Shown: in pieces, positions 42,037 through 49,038 of the stretch
Layout: each line of letters starts with the position of its first letter
Position numbering within the stretch: the stretch's first letter is position 1
DNA from: an uncultured Bacteroidota bacterium
GTDB taxonomy: Bacteria > Bacteroidota > Bacteroidia > JABEUT01
Reading direction: 5' to 3'
Length of the DNA: 49,038 bases
NCBI GenBank assembly: GCA_903863935.1
Contig: CAIPDV010000029.1
Span: 1-49,038 of the forward strand
Notes under the pieces: generated by a model
What the model was told of the DNA's origin: nothing
The model's input: the letters and a program-made list of their open reading frames with translations, nothing else
The model's database searches: none
Program-made: the position numbers and the translations under genes

Positions 42037-43413
42037 TTGACAAACAAAATCTCAATTAAATTCCTTGGTGCAGCATCAACTGTTACCGGATCAAAGCATT
42101 TACTGCAAACTCCGGAACAAAACATTTTAATTGATTGCGGACTTTTTCAGGGAATAAAGTCACTACGTCTGAGAAACTGGGAACCGCTGCCTGTCAATGT
42201 TTCAGAAATTAAAACAATAATTATCACGCATGCCCATTTAGACCATTGTGGTTATTTACCACTTTTGGTAAAATCCGGCTTCAAAGGGAATATATTAATG
42301 ACTCGTCCTACACGGGACCTTGTTGAGATAATACTCCGCGATAGTGCAAGAATTCAGGAAGAAGACGCTGAAAGAGCTAATAGGTATGGATACTCAAAAC
42401 ATAAGCCTGCTCTGCCTCTCTATACTGATAACGATGTAGAAAAGACACTCGGCTTATTTAAAGCATATAACGACAAAAAATGGATAACACTTTCCGGTGA
42501 TATCCGTTTTCGATTTACTAAGAATGGGCATATACTTGGTTCCTGTTTTGTTGAAATGGAATGCTACAATAAAAAAATCGTTTTTTCAGGCGACATCGGA
42601 AGAAACAAATCAGAGCTTTTGCAAGCACCGGAAAAAATTGATTCGGCCGATTTTCTGATAATGGAAAGTACATATGGAAATCGCTTGCACAGTAATGGCG
42701 ATGTAAGCGAGGAATTAAGTTCTGTAATTAATTCAACCATTCATAAAAAAGGAAACCTTCTTATTCCAAGTTTTGCAGTTGGCAGGGCCCAGGAACTCAT
42801 GCATATGATTTTGCAATTGAAACTCAAACTTCATATTCCGGATATTCCAATTTACATGGATAGCCCCATGGGTGCAGATGCTACAGAGATTTTAACCCGG
42901 TATCCGGAATGGCATAAATTAAGTGAACCTGAGTGCCGTGCACTATCCCACCAGATTACCATTATAAGGGATTGGCATGAAACGGAGAAAGTCATAAAGA
43001 AAAAAGGAAGCAAAATTGTTATAGCTGCAAGCGGAATGCTCACCGGGGGAAGGGTTCTGGAATATATAAAGCATTATATCATAAACAAGAAAAACACGGT
43101 TTTATTGGCAGGTTATCAGGCTGAGGGAACACGCGGTAGGGCTTTAAAAGAGGGTGTTCATGAATTAAAGATCCATGGAAAATATTACCCCGTTCATGCA
43201 AACATTTGCGAAATAAGTTCGCTTTCTGCCCACGCAGACCAGCAAGAGATGCTTGATTGGCTAAGGCAATTCAAACAAAAACCGGGCAAAATATTTTTAG
43301 TTCATGGCGAACCTATGGCCCTGGAGGCATTCAGGGTTAAGATAAATGATACCTTGGGTATAGATACAATTATCCCGCTTCAAAATGAGGAGCATACCTT
43401 ATTTAAGCTTTAA
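42037..43413 (+). CDS. Metallo-beta-lactamase/beta-CASP RNA exo-endonuclease family
   Basis: A 458-residue protein of the Ysh1/CPSF73-like group. The metal motif is His65-Ala-His67-Leu-Asp69-His70. The beta-CASP region carries LIPSFAVGRAQELM and the YMDSPMGADAT motif, and the RMMBL end reads SLSAHADQQEMLDWL and FLVHGEP. These enzymes cut or trim RNA. The start seems to be TTG (42037), as the family fold begins at once with ISIKFLGAA. A role in stress RNA turnover fits its neighbours. Confidence 0.9.
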   Translation: MTNKISIKFLGAASTVTGSKHLLQTPEQNILIDCGLFQGIKSLRLRNWEPLPVNVSEIKTIIITHAHLDHCGYLPLLVKSGFKGNILMTRPTRDLVEIILRDSARIQEEDAERANRYGYSKHKPALPLYTDNDVEKTLGLFKAYNDKKWITLSGDIRFRFTKNGHILGSCFVEMECYNKKIVFSGDIGRNKSELLQAPEKIDSADFLIMESTYGNRLHSNGDVSEELSSVINSTIHKKGNLLIPSFAVGRAQELMHMILQLKLKLHIPDIPIYMDSPMGADATEILTRYPEWHKLSEPECRALSHQITIIRDWHETEKVIKKKGSKIVIAASGMLTGGRVLEYIKHYIINKKNTVLLAGYQAEGTRGRALKEGVHELKIHGKYYPVHANICEISSLSAHADQQEMLDWLRQFKQKPGKIFLVHGEPMALEAFRVKINDTLGIDTIIPLQNEEHTLFKL

Positions 43414-43440
43414 AACTCACTACTCTATACTTAATTAAAC

Positions 43441-43839
43441 TTATAAAGCTACCGATACAGGCTTACCTGATTTTTGCCCTTCTTCATTTTGCTGGTCAAG
43501 CGTATAGTCACTATTTTCGCTGATCTTAACCCAGCCATCTGATGATTTACGCAACACTTCCAAAGACAGCCCATATACATCCCTGAAACTTTGTTCAAGT
43601 TCAGCCACCGTCATTTTAGATTGAATTTTGATGTGCCCTGAATTATGAATAGTTCTGCATTCAGCAATTGTTTTACTGATATGTTTCATTGGCTTTTTTG
43701 AAGGAATTCCGCCTTCTGTATTTGATTTAGAATAGAATTCTAATTTCAAAAACGGAAAGAAGTCACTAAATTCTTTTTGAATAGCAAAAATCTTTCTTTG
43801 ATCGTTGATTGTAATTTCCATAATACAAAATTTATTCAT
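43441..43839 (-). CDS. Conserved-looking protein of unknown function in the Usp-DoxX group
   Basis: A 132-residue soluble protein. The sequence begins with a strand-helix pattern (MEITINDQRKIFAIQKEF) and contains KPMKHISKTIAECRTI and MTVAELEQSFRDVYGLSLEVLRKS, a layout that looks like a small alpha/beta domain. No catalytic motif is evident. The start is either 43839, which overlaps the upstream usp gene by eight bases, or the ATG at 43821 just after it. It is the last gene of the DoxX-Usp group. Confidence 0.6.
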   Translation of the reverse strand: MNKFCIMEITINDQRKIFAIQKEFSDFFPFLKLEFYSKSNTEGGIPSKKPMKHISKTIAECRTIHNSGHIKIQSKMTVAELEQSFRDVYGLSLEVLRKSSDGWVKISENSDYTLDQQNEEGQKSGKPVSVAL

Positions 43840-44650
43840 GTATACTCAATAGAGGTACATGTGTTAGAAAAGCCATCTCTTTGGTGGCACTATGATGAAC
43901 CATACCCTTTAAAAAACTATAGTGATGCGGAAACATGGTAATTATTTCTGCATTATGTCGTTCTGCGAATGAATTGATCTCATCCTTCAGGTTTTCACTG
44001 GCCGGGAAATAAAGCGAGTGTTCCAGATCGGCAAGTGCATTTTCAAGATTGACTTCTGTTGCTGCTTTCTCATACGTGGCAAGTTCAAGGGGCTTCAGCA
44101 CGTTAAGTACTAATACTTTTGCGTTAAATAAGCGTACAAACGATTTAAATTTATTTACAGCCTCATCCGGCAGAATTGATTTATAATCGCATGCAAGCGC
44201 AATAACCTCCGGCTTTTTAAATTTATAGCCTTTCGGAATTACCATAACAGGGCTGGCAGCATGGTGCATTACCGAGGTTGCATTACTTCCCAGCATACCG
44301 GGAGATTTACCAGCTCCGGTTACACCCATTACAACCATGTCCACCCTGTGCTCTTTTGTAAACGTAATAATCTCATCAACCACAAAACCCGGTTGGGTTC
44401 TCAATTCAATTTCAATTTTACCATGTTTTGCTTTTATCCTTTTATCCATTGCATGCAGCAATTTCATGTTTTCCTTTTCAATATCTTCCATTGGTACTGC
44501 AATTACCGGGGTATCGGCTACAGGCACAGGAACTGTAAAAACATAATATAAAATAAGTTTGGCATTCGTAACTTTTGCAAGCTCCGCAGCATAATCAGCG
44601 GCTGAATCAGATACTTCGGAAAAGTCGGTTGGAACAAGAATATTCTTCAC
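43832..44650 (-). CDS. Universal stress protein, tandem-domain
   Basis: A 272-residue protein made of two UspA domains. The first keeps the nucleotide-binding pattern GVTGAGKSPGMLGSNA followed by SPVMVIP. The second (about 150-272) has lost that glycine-rich loop, ending with a weaker MFPHHYSFLKGMVHHSATKEM block, so only one ATP site is expected. The start KNILVPTDFSE is typical. DoxX precedes it by ten bases. Confidence 0.9.
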   Translation of the reverse strand: MKNILVPTDFSEVSDSAADYAAELAKVTNAKLILYYVFTVPVPVADTPVIAVPMEDIEKENMKLLHAMDKRIKAKHGKIEIELRTQPGFVVDEIITFTKEHRVDMVVMGVTGAGKSPGMLGSNATSVMHHAASPVMVIPKGYKFKKPEVIALACDYKSILPDEAVNKFKSFVRLFNAKVLVLNVLKPLELATYEKAATEVNLENALADLEHSLYFPASENLKDEINSFAERHNAEIITMFPHHYSFLKGMVHHSATKEMAFLTHVPLLSIHE

Positions 44651-44660
44651 ATTAAATTAT

Positions 44661-45107
44661 TTAAAAAGTTGATTTTACAAATCTTATAAAAGACCATACA
44701 TGATCAATTGAAATCACATCCCATTGTGATGGGATAATAAGCAGAAACAGGAGCAGCACTAGTCTGGGAAATATATGTTTCATATCCCAAACAGGTTCAA
44801 TTATACCAAATGCAAATGCTGCAAAAACCAGATCAAACCCCAGCAAACAAAGACAGTAATACTTAACAAACCCTATAATGAGAAGAGCACCACAAATAAG
44901 CTCTATATAAGAAGTAAAATAAGCACCTGTTGAAATAATAAACCGGGGAATTCCCTTTGAAGCGAGGGGTTCATAAACTGTTTGCACAACTTGTTTTACC
45001 CCAAGGCGAATAACCTTATCAAAACCCTGAAGAAAAAACAAACCGCCAAGAAACACCCTTGCTATTAGGGCGGCATCCATTTCGCGTACTTGTATTGAAA
45101 AACTCAT
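44661..45107 (-). CDS. DoxX family membrane protein
   Basis: A 148-residue protein with four helices. The head ARVFLGGLFFLQGFDKVIRLG and the IELICGALLIIGF helix match DoxX/SURF4-like proteins. Function is uncertain; relatives have been linked to oxidoreductase partners or quinone metabolism. It leads an operon with the tandem Usp and an unknown gene. A TACTTTTG -7 box lies at 45127-45134. Confidence 0.82.
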   Translation of the reverse strand: MSFSIQVREMDAALIARVFLGGLFFLQGFDKVIRLGVKQVVQTVYEPLASKGIPRFIISTGAYFTSYIELICGALLIIGFVKYYCLCLLGFDLVFAAFAFGIIEPVWDMKHIFPRLVLLLFLLIIPSQWDVISIDHVWSFIRFVKSTF

Positions 45108-45126
45108 AGGGTTGAAATTCTAACAT

Positions 45127-45134
45127 CAAAAGTA
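45127..45134 (-). promoter_or_regulatory. -7 box (TACTTTTG) for the doxX operon
   Basis: An exact TAnnTTTG match on the minus strand 20 bases before the ATG. A half Crp-like sequence (ATCATA on the minus strand) lies at 45155-45160, centre-to-centre about 32 bp for a full site, but the other half is poor. Confidence 0.5.
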
Positions 45135-45213
45135 ACGATTTTTCGCCAGCTATTTATGATTGGTACTAATATCGTATTCCAACCTAAATAAACCCTATTA
45201 AATTCAGCGTTAT

Positions 45214-45221
45214 TATCTTTG
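45214..45221 (+). promoter_or_regulatory. -7 box (TATCTTTG) for the small accessory genes
   Basis: An exact TAnnTTTG match ending one base before the ATG at 45223. Transcription would start inside that codon region, which favours the next in-frame ATG at 45247. Confidence 0.5.
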
Positions 45222-45246
45222 TATGGAAACAAATATACTTATATCA

Positions 45247-45432
45247 ATGAAAACGGTAACAACAGTAACGGAATATCAGGATTGCATAGATGAGGTAAGA
45301 GGCACAAAAATTTCTATGAAGGTTATAGTAGATATGACTGATGAAGAATTGGAGAAAGCGATGGAGGAGTTGGATATGGAAGGAATAGAAGTAATCGTTG
45401 GAGACGAATACGATGAAATTAAACCCGTATGA
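45247..45432 (+). CDS. Small acidic protein of unknown function
   Basis: A 61-residue, strongly acidic protein (MKTVTTVTEYQDCIDEVRG, then an EELEKAMEELDMEG stretch). The frame is open to an ATG at 45223 (69 residues), but the -7 box at 45214-45221 almost touches it, so the ATG at 45247 is preferred. The next gene starts 30 bases after its stop and encodes a very basic protein. An acidic-basic pair could form a complex, but there is no direct evidence. Confidence 0.5.
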   Translation: MKTVTTVTEYQDCIDEVRGTKISMKVIVDMTDEELEKAMEELDMEGIEVIVGDEYDEIKPV

Positions 45433-45462
45433 TTCAGTTATAGTAAGAGAAATTACTAAGAG

Positions 45463-45702
45463 ATGAATAAACGTCGAATTATTCCATTAAGTGAAGTTTA
45501 CGAAAAGGTTGAAATAGAAAAAGCATCTAAAGTTGTAAAAGCGGATGAAGGAGGTGGTGAAGCTTTTAAGGAATGGAAAGAAAGGAGAAAAAAGAAAGAG
45601 GCGAAAATATTTACTAAAAGAAAGATGAAAAAATCCAAAAAAGTCAAAGGTTCAATTATTGGTTATGTTAATGAAACTGGTGACCCAATATTTGCGAAAT
45701 GA
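45463..45702 (+). CDS. Small Lys-rich basic protein of unknown function
   Basis: A 79-residue protein with very high Lys content (WKERRKKKEAKIFTKRK, then KMKKSKKVKG) and a short folded-looking C-terminal part (SIIGYVNETGDPIFAK). It may bind nucleic acid or the acidic protein encoded just upstream. Its stop overlaps an ATG of a further small ORF (ATGA at 45699). Confidence 0.5.
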   Translation: MNKRRIIPLSEVYEKVEIEKASKVVKADEGGGEAFKEWKERRKKKEAKIFTKRKMKKSKKVKGSIIGYVNETGDPIFAK

Positions 45703-45833
45703 AAAAGAAAATAAGAAAAATAATCCTTAATGTTAAGATATTTTTGATTCCTAAAAAAGTTAGTCGAGAAATCCTAACAAAGGCGCAGAGTTGCCTTTGG
45801 CACTCGGTGGCTCAACATATGTTTGACCAATAA
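45699..45833 (+). CDS. Doubtful 44-residue basic ORF
   Basis: It starts at an ATGA overlap with the preceding gene, which favours translational coupling, and begins MKKKIRKIILNVKIFLIPKK. However its second half lies antisense to the 3' end of a better-looking minus-strand ORF (45760-45951). Only one of the two may be real. Confidence 0.25.
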   Translation: MKKKIRKIILNVKIFLIPKKVSREILTKAQSCLWHSVAQHMFDQ

Positions 45834-45951
45834 GTTTATGATATTCTCTCATAAAAGCACCCTTCCTATTATCAGGCACATATTCCTCAAAAAGCACCTG
45901 TATTATATTTTCTAATTGTTTTATTTTTTCTTTAGATTCTTGTTCGTTCAT
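45760..45951 (-). CDS. Small helical protein of unknown function
   Basis: A 63-residue ORF on the minus strand with a coiled-coil-like head (MNEQESKEKIKQLENIIQVL), a FEEYVPDNRKGAF segment and a Pro/Gly-rich end. The composition looks like a real soluble protein. It faces the small plus-strand genes and lies upstream of a perfect hairpin (45988-46017). No family recognised. Confidence 0.45.
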   Translation of the reverse strand: MNEQESKEKIKQLENIIQVLFEEYVPDNRKGAFMREYHKLIGQTYVEPPSAKGNSAPLLGFLD

Positions 45952-45987
45952 GGTCTTTTATTTTAATTGGTTAAGACTGCGATTTTT

Positions 45988-46017
45988 GAAAATACACCAC
46001 GCATTTGGTGTATTTTC
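45988..46017. repeat. Perfect 12-bp hairpin upstream of the transposase
   Basis: GAAAATACACCA and TGGTGTATTTTC are perfect arms around the six-base loop CGCATT. It lies about 160 bases before the transposase ATG and 37 bases upstream of the minus-strand ORF. It could be an operator, an IS-end feature or a small dispersed palindrome. The next 150 bases to the transposase hold nothing else recognised. Confidence 0.7.
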
Positions 46018-46179
46018 CATTTCAAACATACGGAAAAACCCTCAAATTTCAATGAATTTATCAAATTTTATTCGCCTGAATGTCAAAATATTGTGGTAAT
46101 TTCCCAAAAATACCTCTTGTTTTTCCTTTAACTTTATTCATTCGTCGTTATGTATATTTATAATCAATCAATGTGTTAA

Positions 46180-47106
46180 ATGGAAAACAGATTTGTGTTT
46201 AAAGGCTTGAGTTCTTTTTTGGAAACTTTCCACGATGATAATTCATGCCGTAAATTTTTAGAATATCTATTATGGGAAGGAAAACCAATATGCCCTTATT
46301 GTGAACATCGGAAAAAGATTTATGCTTTTAAAAACTTGAAAACTTTCAAATGTTCGGATTGTAAACGAAATTTCACGGTAACGGTTGGAACTATCTTTCA
46401 CAGCAGTAATATCCCCATTAAAAAATGGTTTATCGCAATGTATCTTTTATCCTCCCATAAAACGGGAATATCATCCTATCAAATTGCGAAGCATTTAGAA
46501 ATAGCACAACCCAATGCATGGTATATGTTGCATAAAATAAGAAAGGTGATGGCGGGTAGTGACCAATTTAAAGATATGTTACAGGGAATAATTGAAGCGG
46601 ATGAAACTTATGTAGGAGGAAAGAATAAGAATAGACACTGGGATAAGAAATTCAAGTATAGCCAGGGGCGGTCAATAGTGGATAAAACTCCAGTGTTCGG
46701 AATTTTACAGCGTGGAGGAAAAGTTATTGTTTGGACTTTGGATTCATTGAATGGAAGCAATATGCGAAGGTTAATCAGATTGAACGTGGAACAGGGCTCA
46801 ATAATCTGTACGGATGAATATAAAGCATATAAGGGACTAAACAAATACTTTGAACATGGTATTATAGACCATAGCAGAGGAAGACATAAGGAAGGAATTT
46901 ATCACACTAATAATATTGAGGGATTCTGGAACTTCATTAAACGGGAAATAATGGGGACTTACCGCAAGGTGAATAAAGACTATTTGAATAGATATGCGAG
47001 AGAAGCGGCATACCGATACAATACCCGCAAATTATCAGATAAAGATAGGTTCATTGGGCTGTTAAAGGAATCGTTATGTGTAAAGATTACCCGTAAACAC
47101 ATTTAA
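46180..47106 (+). CDS. IS1595-family (ISXO2-like) transposase
   Basis: A 308-residue transposase that looks complete. The N-terminal zinc ribbon has Cys38, Cys41, Cys58 and Cys61. The helix-turn-helix follows (about 98-124). The catalytic core shows Asp141 in EADETYVGGK, Asp212 in CTDEYKAY, and the HTNNIEGFWNFIKR block that ends the active site. The C-terminal RYNTRKLSDKDRF segment is typical. I could not identify matching terminal inverted repeats, so it may be an IS with weak ends or a stranded copy. A 10-base direct repeat flanks it (45997-46006 and 47304-47313). Confidence 0.9.
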   Translation: MENRFVFKGLSSFLETFHDDNSCRKFLEYLLWEGKPICPYCEHRKKIYAFKNLKTFKCSDCKRNFTVTVGTIFHSSNIPIKKWFIAMYLLSSHKTGISSYQIAKHLEIAQPNAWYMLHKIRKVMAGSDQFKDMLQGIIEADETYVGGKNKNRHWDKKFKYSQGRSIVDKTPVFGILQRGGKVIVWTLDSLNGSNMRRLIRLNVEQGSIICTDEYKAYKGLNKYFEHGIIDHSRGRHKEGIYHTNNIEGFWNFIKREIMGTYRKVNKDYLNRYAREAAYRYNTRKLSDKDRFIGLLKESLCVKITRKHI

Positions 47107-47366
47107 TACAACGCTCATTTTTCTTACCGAAATTTTACCTATATTCGTACTTGCAAAAATACTTGCGTGAACTCTGTTAGGCTCTAAACGTCGAAATTTA
47201 ATCCTAATACACAGTGAACAAGTTACCGCTCTGCGCATGCGTGGGAGTAATTTGTCTGTGTATAGGTTTTCGACGACCTTGAGCCTGCAAGTTACATACA
47301 ATCCCACGCATTTATTTACTGAATAAATAATACTCTTGGGGATTGTGGGTGTAAATAAATACGCTC
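47107..47366. other. Structured non-coding region after the transposase
   Basis: 260 bases with no ORF. It contains a tandem ACTTGC pair (about 47150-47166), the long imperfect palindrome at about 47170-47293, an ATGCGTGGGA/TCCCACGCAT inverted pair (47237-47246 and 47302-47311), and a GCATTTATTTAC/GTAAATAAATAC stem (47308-47319 and 47351-47362) just before the next gene. Confidence 0.6.
47170..47293. repeat. Long imperfect palindrome (about 124 bases)
   Basis: Matching arm segments, outer to inner: AACT/AGTT, GGCTC/GAGCC, CGTCGAAA (47189-47196) with TTTCGACG (47268-47275), CTAATACACAG (47204-47214) with CTGTGTATAG (47256-47265; one bulge), and ACAAGTTAC (47218-47226) with GTAATTTGT (47247-47255; one G-T). 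The centre contains the 8-base palindrome CGCATGCG (47234-47241). The alternation of paired blocks and bulges is like a folded RNA or single-stranded DNA. Confidence 0.75.
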
Positions 47367-47993
47367 ATGAAAAAAGTATCGTTATTTCTCTGTGTATTCT
47401 TATTTTCATTTGTAGCATCTTCTCAGGAAATAAGAAAAAATACAAAAAATGTAAATTGTAATATTGTAGGAAAAGGAAAGAAAATAATTAATTCCTATCA
47501 GACAGATTATATTACAGCGTTCCGAATGGGGGCTGATACACTTCTATTGGAAGTTATAGTCAATAATAATGGAGGAAGGATTGCAAGGATTATTGTTCGA
47601 TATGAAAAGACTAATTTGTTTTATCTCTATACCTCTTTAAGTGATAATATGGTTACCGATGGGGCTGAAATTGTATCGCATAATTATGAAGAGGTAATAG
47701 AAGATGAAGAAGATGGTACAATTGTTTCAACTAATTCACAATACAGCAGCGGTGTAAAAATCGCCAAAATGGATACTTCATACTACAAATTGTTGCGATT
47801 ATCCGTAACAACAAAAGCAGGAGATATTGAAACGACCAATTACACTTACACAACTCCAGTTGTTAAGAAAACTCAACCTAAGAAAACTGCTCAGGTTAAA
47901 AGCGATTCCAAGCCTTTAACAGATGAAGAATTGAGAAGGAAATTGCGTGTTCCTCCATATCAGAATGGTAAAGATACTGCGAAAAAAAGATAA
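47367..47993 (+). CDS. Secreted protein of unknown function
   Basis: A 208-residue protein with a clear signal peptide (MKKVSLFLCVFLFSFVASS, cleaved near residue 19). The mature part is mostly beta-strand-like with acidic and Ser/Thr-rich stretches (EEVIEDEEDGTIVS). A Lys/Pro-rich linker leads to a short basic end. No domain recognised. It lies next to the transposase region and may be part of the accessory cargo. Confidence 0.6.
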   Translation: MKKVSLFLCVFLFSFVASSQEIRKNTKNVNCNIVGKGKKIINSYQTDYITAFRMGADTLLLEVIVNNNGGRIARIIVRYEKTNLFYLYTSLSDNMVTDGAEIVSHNYEEVIEDEEDGTIVSTNSQYSSGVKIAKMDTSYYKLLRLSVTTKAGDIETTNYTYTTPVVKKTQPKKTAQVKSDSKPLTDEELRRKLRVPPYQNGKDTAKKR

Positions 47994-47996
47994 CTG

Positions 47997-48018
47997 TTAG
48001 AATCCTTTGGGGTTCTAA
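47997..48018. terminator. Shared hairpin between convergent genes
   Basis: TTAGAATCC and GGGTTCTAA pair over nine positions (one T-G) around TTTG. It lies four bases after the plus-strand stop and overlaps the stop of the minus-strand gene at 48015. A bidirectional terminator is likely, though the T tract is short. Confidence 0.5.
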
Positions 48019-48200
48019 GACCTTTCTATTGCTTTGCCTAAAATGTAAAAAAAGCCTCCTATCATAACAGAAGTTATAATTATTTTTCCCATTTCTCGTA
48101 TGGCTTCATTTCCTACTGCTTCAACTGAAACAGAGTTATAGGGATTGGCCAATGTAATTTTCATGGCTTGAGGATTGGGGTTTGGTACTAATTGCGTCAT
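48015..48200 (-). CDS. Small single-helix membrane protein
   Basis: A 61-residue protein. A Pro/Asn-rich head (MTQLVPNPNPQAMKI) is followed by SVSVEAVGNEAIREMG and one membrane helix (about 40-57, ITSVMIGGFFYILGKAI) with a short charged end. Its composition favours a real gene. No family is recognised; it belongs to the accessory stretch around the transposase. Confidence 0.5.
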   Translation of the reverse strand: MTQLVPNPNPQAMKITLANPYNSVSVEAVGNEAIREMGKIIITSVMIGGFFYILGKAIERS

Positions 48201-48442
48201 AATGTTGATTAATGGTTAATGTACAGTATAATAACACCAATATACGCATTTTATTGTGTTTTTCCGAAACCTATAACAGGATTAACTATTTTTGTCTGAT
48301 GACTTCCTTTAAACGCCTGATAATAACCGAATAAATATTTCAGGGTTTAAATACGATATTAATACCTTATGATTTTACTCATCAAGAAAAGTGAAGTACG
48401 TCACCTTGAGCTTGAATTAGCCCCTAACCAGGATTTTATTTA
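48201..48442. other. Intergenic stretch with an orphan -7 box
   Basis: About 240 AT-rich bases. A TATTTTTG box (48287-48294) points to the right, but only very short ORFs follow (one of 25 codons at 48369). Nothing else recognised. Confidence 0.35.
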
Positions 48443-48883
48443 TTAATCTTCGGACGTAGTAACAATCATTACCGGAATTTTAGAATGCCTTATAACATGT
48501 TCAGCTACACTGCCCATAAACAGATGCCTTAACCCTGTTCTCCCGTGAGTTCCCATAATTATCAAATCCGCATTTCTTCTTTCTGCAATAGAATTAATTG
48601 CCTCCTGGGGAATTCCCTCCTCACAAATTAATGTTGCTTTTGGGTAAGGATACTTCTTTATTGCATTTTGAAGAACCTGTTCGGCTTCCTCCTTAAATAC
48701 TAAGTCAATATCTTTATCAATAATGGCACCAACAGCTGCATTATCCACCATCGTAGTCATATCAATAACGCAAAGAAGGATAACATCTGCCGAAAGCTCT
48801 TTTGCAAGTTCAATTCCTTTGTTCACAGCATTTAATGAACATTCGCTTCCGTCAATCGAGATTAATATAGTTGAATAAGCCAT
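48443..48883 (-). CDS. Universal stress protein, single domain
   Basis: A 146-residue UspA protein. The start MAYSTILISIDGSECSLNAV and the ATP-binding end MGTHGRTGLRHLFMGSVAEHVIRHS (Gly-x2-Gly-x9-Gly-Ser) are intact, so it should bind ATP. The frame is open to 48976, but the ATG at 48883 gives the usual start. A TATATTTG -7 box (48910-48917, minus strand) lies 27 bases upstream. Confidence 0.92.
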   Translation of the reverse strand: MAYSTILISIDGSECSLNAVNKGIELAKELSADVILLCVIDMTTMVDNAAVGAIIDKDIDLVFKEEAEQVLQNAIKKYPYPKATLICEEGIPQEAINSIAERRNADLIIMGTHGRTGLRHLFMGSVAEHVIRHSKIPVMIVTTSED

Positions 48884-48909
48884 AATCGTTTTGTGTATTA
48901 AAATTGTAA

Positions 48910-48917
48910 CAAATATA
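48910..48917 (-). promoter_or_regulatory. -7 box (TATATTTG) for the single-domain usp gene
   Basis: An exact TAnnTTTG match on the minus strand that places transcription start between the longer frame opening and the ATG at 48883, supporting that ATG. The remaining bases to 49038 show no feature. Confidence 0.5.
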
Positions 48918-49038
48918 TATAATTCCAACAGAGATTTCTGTATTGACTCATAAATCCCCGGAAACATATAGAGCAAATAAAATACAGAATATTAAGTTTA
49001 AATTACTGAATACATGCATGTTTCCCACATGACAAAAG

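Noticed and set aside
47176-47290. Integron attC-like site (GTTAGGC at the left edge of the long palindrome)
   Set aside because: The R-box orientation is wrong: attC needs RYYYAAC on the left and GTTRRRY on the right, and here the order is reversed on either strand. No integrase or cassette array is present.

Overview
The window looks like a chromosome segment from an AT-rich aerobic member of the Bacteroidota. Genes are mostly preceded by a TAnnTTTG-type -7 box rather than a Shine-Dalgarno sequence. The content is also typical of the phylum: a Crp-type regulator, a caa3-like oxidase operon, tyrosine and tryptophan dioxygenases, and MlaEFD without the proteobacterial MlaBC. Several genes appear to use TTG starts. 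I saw no rRNA, tRNA or CRISPR array.

Layout. 1-3.0 kb: a hot-dog thioesterase, two secreted unknowns, a membrane protein and an SRPBCC protein. 3.0-13.1 kb: penicillin-binding protein 1C and a bacterial alpha-2-macroglobulin lipoprotein, a pair expected to be neighbours, here separated by a two-gene cassette (AAA ATPase plus a small protein with a PD-(D/E)xK-like D...ELK motif) that has its own promoter. 13.2-16.2 kb: PPK2, an MgtC/DUF4010 membrane protein and a YD-repeat secreted gene split by an in-frame TAA. 16.2-18.7 kb: a fusion of a sulfoquinovose-synthase-like domain to a class V PLP enzyme. 18.9-21.2 kb: a GbsR regulator operon with an operator-like palindrome. 21.4-26.7 kb: the cytochrome c oxidase operon with ctaB. 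27.3-33.4 kb: Crp, homogentisate and hydroxyphenylpyruvate dioxygenases, tryptophan dioxygenase, a membrane-anchored cytochrome c and a phytanoyl-type dioxygenase. 33.5-37.8 kb: PTPS/QueD, HemN, an archaeal-type nucleoside phosphorylase and PRPP synthetase. 38.1-40.6 kb: MlaEFD. 40.7-45.1 kb: DnaJ/CbpA, HPF, a beta-CASP nuclease, and a DoxX-Usp group. 45.2-48.2 kb: a small accessory region with an IS1595-type transposase, short unknown ORFs and large palindromes. 48.4-48.9 kb: a second Usp.

How it fits together. A recurring 16-bp motif close to TGTGAYnnnnGTCATA lies upstream of coxB, crp, hmgA, the cytochrome c gene, the PTPS-hemN operon and dnaJ. In nearly every case its centre is 32-33 bp from the centre of a -7-like box, the geometry expected of class II Crp activation. 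The encoded Crp protein keeps the R-E-T-V-x-R recognition helix that reads TGTGA in E. coli CRP. The simplest reading is that one regulator coordinates aerobic respiration, heme supply and oxygen-dependent amino-acid breakdown here.

The best candidates for something new are this regulon, the sulfoquinovose-synthase/class V PLP fusion, the ATPase-nuclease cassette, and three small single-helix membrane proteins (33-42 residues).
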